A DNA stretch of 64,000 nt, from positions 96,937-160,936 of the forward strand of contig NZ_CAJHAZ010000010.1 in assembly GCF_904846525.1 (NCBI RefSeq), written 5' to 3'. Positions 58,527 to 64,000 of the stretch are shown one piece after another; positions within the stretch are counted from its first letter, which is position 1; every line of letters starts with the position of its first letter. The DNA is from Psychrobacter sp. 1044 (GTDB lineage: Bacteria > Pseudomonadota > Gammaproteobacteria > Pseudomonadales > Moraxellaceae). The position numbers were made by a program, and so were the translations under genes. A model generated the notes under the pieces. It was not told the DNA's origin, did no database searches, and was given only the letters and a program-made list of their open reading frames with translations.

Positions 58527-58979
58527 ATGGCTTTAATAAATTGTCCTGAATGCACGCATAAAATTAGCGATCGAAGCGTCTCTTGTACCAACTGTGGGCT
58601 CCCAACTTCTAAAATTAGGTTCTCAATCCAATGTCCTGAATGCTCTGAGTCGATTAGTAATCAAAGCGCCTCTTGTAATAATTGTGGCTTTCCTATTGCT
58701 AAACCTGCACCCTTTAGAGCTGTTCCACCACCTTTACCAACTCAAAATCATACGACTATCGTGCGGGTAAACAGTAGTAGAAAAAGCAAAGGCGTTGCCA
58801 TACTTTTAGCTTTATTCTTAGGTGGTTTTGGGATACATAAATTTTATTTAAATCAGGCTTTCCTAGGTATTCTGTATTTATTGTTCTGTTGGACATTCAT
58901 ACCAGCAATAATTTCTCTTTTCGAAGTAATAATATTGTTATTTACGAGTGAGTCTGAGTTCAATAGACGTTTTGGTTAG
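58527..58979 (+). CDS. TM2-domain protein with two zinc ribbons, 150 aa
   Basis: Two tandem zinc ribbons at residues about 6-28 and 36-60 (each CPEC...CNNCGFP-like), a proline-rich linker, then a TM2 domain with two transmembrane helices (LALFLGGFGIHKFYLNQAFLGILYLLF, in two pieces; LISLFEVIILLF). TM2 domains have a conserved loop between the helices, seen here as GGFGIHKFYLN. The role of zinc-ribbon TM2 proteins in bacteria is not defined. Excellent AAAGGA ribosome-binding site. Confidence 0.9.
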   Translation: MALINCPECTHKISDRSVSCTNCGLPTSKIRFSIQCPECSESISNQSASCNNCGFPIAKPAPFRAVPPPLPTQNHTTIVRVNSSRKSKGVAILLALFLGGFGIHKFYLNQAFLGILYLLFCWTFIPAIISLFEVIILLFTSESEFNRRFG

Positions 58980-59065
58980 CCAGCGTAGGCTAGCTGGATG
59001 TACAACACCCAATATCCAGACGTCAGATAAAGTCCAAACCAACCACTTTTCGATATTTCTTCGCA

Positions 59066-59098
59066 AAAAAAAGGTAAGTCTTTTGACTTACCTTTTTT
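59066..59098. terminator. Bidirectional intrinsic terminator
   Basis: AAGGTAAGTC, TTTT loop, GACTTACCTT, with A/T runs on both sides, between the TM2 gene and the convergent M48 gene. Confidence 0.92.
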
Positions 59099-59132
59099 GA
59101 TAACATTCACTGATTTGATAGCATTTACTGAG

Positions 59133-59987
59133 TTATTTACGTTTAATGGTTCTAGTCGTTACTCCAGTCGTTGCCCCACTAGTTGCGTTAGCAGGTGCTT
59201 TCGCAGCCGCTTGATAAACGGGCGTAACCTCAGGTAAAAGTGCCTGAATTTTAGCGATACGCTGCCCAGAGTTTGGATGCGTAGACATTAAAGTAGCTAT
59301 GGTGTTGCTACGACCATTGGCAGCCTCCATTTTTTGCCATACTGCAACGGCAGCTTCTGGATTGTAGCCTGCCTGCGCCATCAAGCGTAAACCACCCGCA
59401 TCGGCTTGTGACTCTTGACTACGAGAAAATGGCTTATCAAGTCCATAGTCACTAATCAAACCCAACGCATCATCACTTAACCCTGTTCTTGACTGTAGTT
59501 CGGCACCACCTAACTGCAGCGCTAAGCCAGTCAGGATTTTTTGCCCAGCATCTTTTTTACTGTGCTCAGATAACGCATGGGTCATTTCGTGTCCCATGAT
59601 CGCAGCGATCTCTGCATCTGTTAACTGTAGCTTTTCTACAATACCGGTATAAAAAGCCATCTTACCACCCGGCATTGCCCAAGCGTTTAATTCAGGTGAC
59701 CGTATAACCGTGACTTGCCAATCAAAAGGAACGCCTGTTGTATTAGCGCGAACGGCGTAGGGCTTCATACGATTAAAGACGTTTTTAACTCGAATGGCGG
59801 TAGCAGAAGTATTATCTACCGCGCCTTGACTACTGGCTTTAGAGACCACTTGAGAGTAACTTTTAGCCGCATCGGTATTTAATGTAGCCGTATCGTACCC
59901 TGCCATATCGGCGACCGTAGTACACCCTGCTAAAGTAGTAATAGTAGTCAGCAATAGCGCATTTTTTATTTTATGAAAACTGGTCAT
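59133..59987 (-). CDS. M48-family lipoprotein metalloprotease
   Basis: A 284-residue periplasmic lipoprotein protease: lipobox TLAGC (Cys22), zinc motif HEMTH (His133 and His137, Glu134), third ligand in ESQADAGGLRLM, and MPGGKMAFYTG. The C-terminal Ala/Thr-rich tail ends in a basic stretch. Closest characterised relatives are LoiP/BepA-type M48 proteases acting in outer-membrane quality control. Good AGGACG ribosome-binding site. Confidence 0.93.
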   Translation of the reverse strand: MTSFHKIKNALLLTTITTLAGCTTVADMAGYDTATLNTDAAKSYSQVVSKASSQGAVDNTSATAIRVKNVFNRMKPYAVRANTTGVPFDWQVTVIRSPELNAWAMPGGKMAFYTGIVEKLQLTDAEIAAIMGHEMTHALSEHSKKDAGQKILTGLALQLGGAELQSRTGLSDDALGLISDYGLDKPFSRSQESQADAGGLRLMAQAGYNPEAAVAVWQKMEAANGRSNTIATLMSTHPNSGQRIAKIQALLPEVTPVYQAAAKAPANATSGATTGVTTRTIKRK

Positions 59988-60001
59988 TAGACGTCCTAGT
60001 T

Positions 60002-60514
60002 GAGAGATACAATTAAGTTAAATAGCTAAGCTAAAGGCAATAAATTGATAGACTTAAAATTCCAGTGTCGAAATCTATGTCATGCAATACACTAATTGAG
60101 AGCGATATATAATTGAGAACGTAACTAAAATGCAATTAATATGTAATTACCATGTAAGTAATGTGTCTGAATTATCGAGGAAGAGATTATCACTATAGAA
60201 AACAAAAGTCTATTAATTTTATAATCTATTATTTGTTTGATATCACAAACCCCAGCCAGCCTCCATTTGACGCCTACAACTTTATTCCTTTAATTAAAAT
60301 CGCTGCTCAGAGAGCATCCTGCAATAGATTCCACCTAAATAAACGCTCGAATCACATTTATCACTCGCGCAGCTACCGTACGTTCTACTTTCTCTTTGTC
60401 GAAAAAGTTTATAATTTATCGTAGCATCAAACATAATGTCCGATAATGTCTGCGCGTCAGCACCTAGACCCTTTATAATAGTGTATCCATACCAACCAAC
60501 CTGCGTGTCTCACC
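60002..60514. other. Intergenic region upstream of yjjP
   Basis: Mostly AT-rich. A 264-bp open frame (60161-60424) exists but has no ribosome-binding site and unlikely composition. A consensus -10 (TATAAT, 60474-60479) lies 36 bp before the yjjP ATG without a clear -35. Confidence 0.4.
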
Positions 60515-61303
60515 ATGACCTCTATCAGCTACGTAAAGCAGCAACGCATTACTCGACTATGCGTGCGCTGCGGCTTACTCCTTATGCAGTATGGCGCTGA
60601 GTCTGCCGTAGTCGTGGACTTATCCAAACGCTTAGGGCTTGCGTTGGGGATGAACAGCGTCGAATGTTCGCTGAACTTTAACGCCATCACCCTTACGACC
60701 ATCTGTGACGAGCGCTGTATCACCACCACCAGAGACACGATCAATCAAAGCATCAATGTCAATTTATTGGTACAAATTCAGCAAATCGTCAATAAAACTG
60801 AAGCTACCGTAGACAGTACCGATTTAATTGACCGCACGACCCTCGCCTTTGATGAGTTGGATAAGACCGTTTATCCAACATGGTTAGTCAGCATGTTTGT
60901 TGGTGCGTCTTGCGCAGCGTTTGCGTATCTAAATGGTGGCAGCTGGTCGATTACCGCCGTGACATTTATCGCAGGTATGGTGGCGATGTTCACCCGTATT
61001 TATCTGTCCAAGCATCACTTTAATCCCTTTATCACCGTCATTGTGACGGCTTTTATTGCTTCTTTAATTGGAGCGACGACCTACTATTTTGATATTGGTA
61101 ATAATGCCGATATTGCGGTTGCCTCTAGCGTCTTGCTACTGGTGCCCAGCTTTCCTTTGATTAACTCGTTCTCAGATATCTTAAAAGGCTATGTCAATAT
61201 TGGCGTTGGGCGTGCGGTATTTACCTATATGCTCACCCTATCCGCGTGCGTTGGTATTGTGATGGCGCTGGTTTTACTACGCATACAGCATTGGGGGTTT
61301 TGA
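60515..61303 (+). CDS. yjjP: ThrE/DUF1212-type exporter subunit YjjP
   Basis: A 262-residue inner-membrane protein with an N-terminal soluble region of about 120 residues (GLLLMQYGAESAVVVDLSKRLG, in two pieces, with MNSVECSLNFNAITLT) and five C-terminal transmembrane helices ending in LSACVGIVMALVLL. This matches YjjP, which with YjjB forms a split version of the ThrE threonine/serine exporter; the Escherichia coli pair exports succinate. The next gene starts 1 bp after its stop, so subunits are coupled. Confidence 0.9.
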   Translation: MTSISYVKQQRITRLCVRCGLLLMQYGAESAVVVDLSKRLGLALGMNSVECSLNFNAITLTTICDERCITTTRDTINQSINVNLLVQIQQIVNKTEATVDSTDLIDRTTLAFDELDKTVYPTWLVSMFVGASCAAFAYLNGGSWSITAVTFIAGMVAMFTRIYLSKHHFNPFITVIVTAFIASLIGATTYYFDIGNNADIAVASSVLLLVPSFPLINSFSDILKGYVNIGVGRAVFTYMLTLSACVGIVMALVLLRIQHWGF

Positions 61304-61304
61304 G

Positions 61305-61757
61305 ATGTGGTTCATTGAAACTGTTGTGCTGTCATGTATTATTACCCTTGGTTGGACGCTCATGTTCAGCGTACCCAAACGCTATATTTTGCCTTGTTTG
61401 CTGATGACTGCTTTTGGCTTCGGATTAAAGACTGCTCTCGTTTATCAGCATGTACATCTCGTGGTTGCCAGCTTTTTTGGGGCAATGCTTGCCAGCTTTT
61501 TGGGCGTGTATTTTTCTAAGAAATATACCTTACCACCCAAAGCACTTATCTCGCCTAGTGTCATTTGTATGATGCCCGGTATCGCCGCGTATAAGGCGAT
61601 GGTCAGTATGGTACAGATTGGTTATTTTGGTTTTTCAGACGAGTTATTTAGCCAAATGATGGTGTATTTGTTTGAAGCGTTGTTTGTCACCTCAGGATTG
61701 GTGCTTGGCTTATCCATTCCGGGACTGTTATTTTATAGACGACGTGCCATTGTTTAA
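61305..61757 (+). CDS. yjjB: ThrE-type exporter subunit YjjB
   Basis: A 150-residue membrane protein of the DUF3815/ThrE C-terminal type with five hydrophobic segments. Family signature ALISPSVICMMPGIAAYKAM is in residues about 81-100 and is followed by the long last helix pair. It begins 1 bp after yjjP. A short internal duplication of sequence (VVASFFGAMLASFLG) reflects a direct repeat at 61468-61505. Confidence 0.9.
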   Translation: MWFIETVVLSCIITLGWTLMFSVPKRYILPCLLMTAFGFGLKTALVYQHVHLVVASFFGAMLASFLGVYFSKKYTLPPKALISPSVICMMPGIAAYKAMVSMVQIGYFGFSDELFSQMMVYLFEALFVTSGLVLGLSIPGLLFYRRRAIV

Positions 61758-61988
61758 GTAAGTTTAGATGGGTCCAGTTGGGTTTAAATGGGTTTAGATA
61801 GCATTATTAGATGTCAGGCTATTTTCGCCTAAATGCTTTTATATTCTGATGCTAGCTGGTACATCCTCATAAGCAAAACCTTGTAAGATTAATAATGATA
61901 CCCATTACAATAGAGTTCAAAACAACAGAATTAAAAAATAATAGACGGCAAAATTGCACCAACATGCATTGACTAAAGAGACTTAACC

Positions 61989-63344
61989 ATGACAAAACAT
62001 TATGATTATATCGCCATTGGCGGCGGCAGCGGTGGCATTGCTTCAATCAACCGTGCGGCGAGCTATGGCAAAAAATGCGCCATTATCGAAGCCAATCAAT
62101 TGGGCGGCACTTGTGTGAATTTGGGCTGCGTTCCCAAAAAAGTGATGTGGTATGGCGCGCAAGTTGCCGAGGCTATTCATAAATATGCCCCAGACTATGG
62201 CTTTGATGTGGATGTTAAAGGTTTTGACTTTCAAAAACTGGTGCAGAGCCGTCAACAATATATCGAAAATATTCATCGCTCTTATGACAATAACTTGGCC
62301 AAAAATGGTGTAGAAGTGATCAAAGGCTTTGCCAAATTTGTCGATACCAATACTGTAGAAGTGAATGGCGAACTGATTACCGCTGACCATATTTTGATTG
62401 CCACCGGCGGTCACCCGATTCAGCCAGATATCAAAGGCGCAGAATACGGCATCGACTCTGATGGCTTTTTTGCGTTGAATCATTTGCCAAAACGCGTGGC
62501 GATTGTGGGAGCTGGATATATCGCTGTTGAAATCGCAGGCGTGTTAAACAGTTTGGGCGCTGAGGTGCATTTATACGTACGCCAACACTCACCGCTACGC
62601 TCCTTTGACCACAGTGTAGTAGAGGCATTGCTGATAGAGATGGAGCAAGACGGTATTCAATTGCATACCAATACCACGCTCACGGAAGTCAATAAAAACG
62701 AAGATGGTAGCCTGACTTTGTGTACCGAAAATGGCAGCCTAGACACGACAGATTGCTTGATTTGGGCGATTGGTCGTGCGCCATCGACAGACAATATCAA
62801 CCTGCAAGTGACGGGTGTGGAAACGAACGAAATTGGCAAAATCAAAGTCGATAAGTTCCAAAATACCAATGTTAAGAACATCTATGCAGTAGGCGATATC
62901 ATCGAAAACAGTGTTGATTTGACGCCAGTAGCGATTGCCGCCGGTCGCCGTTTATCCGAGCGCTTGTTTAACAACAAACCTAATGAGCATTTGGACTATA
63001 CGTTGATACCAACGGTTATCTTTACCCATCCTGCTATTGGTACGATTGGATTGTCTGAAATCGACGCGGTTGAGCGCTATGGCAAGGACAATATCAAATG
63101 CTATAACTCAACATTTACCTCTATGTATAGCGCGGTGACCCAGCATCGTCAGAAATGTATGATGAAACTGGTGTGCTTGGGCGATGAGGAAAAAGTCATT
63201 GGTCTACACGGTCTTGGCTTTGGTGTCGATGAGATGATTCAGGGCTTTGCCGTCGCCATCAAAATGGGAGCGACTAAAGCGGACTTTGAGAATACGGTTG
63301 CCATTCATCCAACTGGCTCAGAAGAGTTTGTGACAATGCGTTAG
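61989..63344 (+). CDS. gor: Glutathione-disulfide reductase
   Basis: A 451-residue FAD-dependent NADPH oxidoreductase that reduces GSSG. FAD-binding GGGSGG (residues about 11-16), redox disulfide Cys42-Cys47 in [18 protein letters not shown]-binding [11 protein letters not shown], and C-terminal catalytic His in HPTGSEEF (family H-P-T-x-x-E). Start ATG follows AGAGAC. It provides reduced glutathione, which is needed by the FrmA-type enzyme elsewhere in this window. Confidence 0.96.
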   Translation: MTKHYDYIAIGGGSGGIASINRAASYGKKCAIIEANQLGGTCVNLGCVPKKVMWYGAQVAEAIHKYAPDYGFDVDVKGFDFQKLVQSRQQYIENIHRSYDNNLAKNGVEVIKGFAKFVDTNTVEVNGELITADHILIATGGHPIQPDIKGAEYGIDSDGFFALNHLPKRVAIVGAGYIAVEIAGVLNSLGAEVHLYVRQHSPLRSFDHSVVEALLIEMEQDGIQLHTNTTLTEVNKNEDGSLTLCTENGSLDTTDCLIWAIGRAPSTDNINLQVTGVETNEIGKIKVDKFQNTNVKNIYAVGDIIENSVDLTPVAIAAGRRLSERLFNNKPNEHLDYTLIPTVIFTHPAIGTIGLSEIDAVERYGKDNIKCYNSTFTSMYSAVTQHRQKCMMKLVCLGDEEKVIGLHGLGFGVDEMIQGFAVAIKMGATKADFENTVAIHPTGSEEFVTMR

Positions 63345-63380
63345 TTTGATTAGGTAGTATTAATAGAAAGCCTACTCTAT

Positions 63381-63422
63381 AAAACAACCCCATAAGTGTT
63401 AAGCAACTTATGGGGTTGTTTT
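63381..63422. terminator. Bidirectional terminator of gor
   Basis: AAAACAACCCCATAAG, 10-base loop, CTTATGGGGTTGTTTT, between the convergent gor and DUF4870 genes. Confidence 0.93.
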
Positions 63423-63462
63423 ATATCAGTATACTTTTTTAACGTTCACCACTAAATTGATG

Positions 63463-63834
63463 TTACTTGATCAGACGAATATTAAAAGGCACTCTAAAAT
63501 CTTTACCAGAAGAGCACTTGATTGCTCCCATTACGCAAAACACTAAGTGCGAGAAGCCAAATAATACCAGCGCTAGCATTGGAATCATCGCTAAAGGCGC
63601 AAATATAAAGGCTAGAATAAAGCCAAGTATCATTGCCACAATCCATAAGCCAATATAGCCGATAACGAAAGTGATCGACCAGTTCAGCGCCTCTTTAGCT
63701 TGTGTTTGCACATAAGCATCATCTTTTTTGACTAGCATAATAATGAGTGGTGGAATAAATCCAAAGAACAAACAGCCTAACCAGTTTAGGAGAGCTATGT
63801 TTGTAGAGTCCTGCTTGGTACTAGCAGCTTGCAT
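63463..63834 (-). CDS. DUF4870 membrane protein, 5' end likely disrupted
   Basis: A 123-residue protein with three hydrophobic segments and the DUF4870 pattern (LNWLGCLFFGFIPPLIIMLVKKD in two pieces; QTQAKEALNWSITF, FGFSHLVFCVMGAIK). The ATG at 63834 is the first possible standard start, but no ribosome-binding site is visible. The reading frame stays open upstream for about 130 bp with a sensible hydrophilic sequence (TQQPHVNINKDASNN and on), ending where an insertion-sequence-like end starts at 63926-63939. The native start was therefore probably lost. The function of the family is unknown. Confidence 0.8.
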   Translation of the reverse strand: MQAASTKQDSTNIALLNWLGCLFFGFIPPLIIMLVKKDDAYVQTQAKEALNWSITFVIGYIGLWIVAMILGFILAFIFAPLAMIPMLALVLFGFSHLVFCVMGAIKCSSGKDFRVPFNIRLIK

Positions 63835-63925
63835 ATCTGTTCTATGGCTGCTTGCTTGAACATTATTAATATCGTTATTGCTAGCGTCTTTATTGATATT
63901 TACGTGGGGTTGTTGCGTACTATTA

Positions 63926-64000
63926 GGGCGTGTCCCTAATCTGTAAAAGTAAGTATAAAGGCTTTAAAATAAAGAGACTATTTCAAACAGGGCTCTCTAA
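63926..64000. mobile_element. Probable end of an insertion sequence (truncated by window)
   Basis: Begins GGGCGTGTCCCTAA, similar to the inverted-repeat end of the MITE-like element at 31045. No transposase ORF is within the 75 bp visible. Inference from the end sequence and the disrupted neighbouring gene. Confidence 0.4.

Noticed and set aside
60161..60424. 87-codon open frame in the spacer before yjjP
   Set aside because: No ribosome-binding site, odd amino-acid composition rich in Tyr, Phe, Asn and His as expected from translated AT-rich spacer, and no resemblance to any family.

Overview
The window looks like chromosomal DNA of a Moraxellaceae gammaproteobacterium, most likely Psychrobacter. 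This is inferred from gene content and family resemblance, not from a database search. Supporting points are moderate GC, long AT-rich intergenic spacers, a scattered type II secretion cluster ordered gspN-gspC-gspD, short BlsA-like BLUF photoreceptors, a FimX-like protein, a uvrA / MFS / ssb neighbourhood, and psychrotroph-style core metabolism. I see no tRNA, rRNA, CRISPR array, prophage or plasmid backbone.

Layout, left to right. 1-6.1 kb: histidine utilisation operon (end of hutU, a YjiH-family membrane protein, hutH, hutG, hutI) closed by a strong terminator. 6.2-8.3 kb: PepSY protein and NADP-type glutamate dehydrogenase, which can fix the ammonia released by the hut pathway. 8.9-12.3 kb: a sensory-looking set (roadblock/LC7, Aer-like PAS, leaderless PhnD-like binding protein, then two proteins I do not recognise). 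12.6-13.9 kb: a 114-bp palindromic-ended intergenic element, HdeD-like protein and GNAT. 13.9-20.3 kb: a PaoABC-type molybdenum hydroxylase with its XdhC and MobA-like maturation proteins, apparently cytoplasmic. 20.6-26.4 kb: nitroreductase, FrnE-like DsbA, haloacid dehalogenase-type HAD, glutathione-dependent formaldehyde dehydrogenase with a divergent LysR regulator, a DUF302 lipoprotein and DUF4031.

26.5-31.7 kb: MoxR / DUF58 / transglutaminase operon, a MITE-like element and a lipoprotein cytochrome c. 32-36.2 kb: FimX-like degenerate GGDEF-EAL protein and a 591-aa unrecognised protein. 36.4-42.3 kb: divergent epmB and efp, hybrid sensor kinase co-transcribed with tcdA, TatD. 42.5-47.1 kb: small membrane peptide, a possible plus-strand sRNA, and gspN-C-D. 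47.4-49.9 kb: H-NS, two tandem BLUF proteins and a 208-aa partner of unknown role. 50.6-57.1 kb: ssb, DUF3833 lipoprotein and MFS transporter, divergent from uvrA. 57.4-60 kb: two zinc-ribbon membrane proteins and an M48 lipoprotein protease. 60.5-63.8 kb: yjjP-yjjB exporter pair, glutathione reductase, and a DUF4870 gene whose 5' end seems to be cut by the end of an insertion sequence at the right edge.

The least explained parts are the roadblock/PAS/binding-protein cluster, the BLUF cluster, the orphan terminator and promoter near 42.8 kb, and several intergenic 14-16 bp tandem repeats. None of these is proven to be a new system; each is stated with the test that would settle it.
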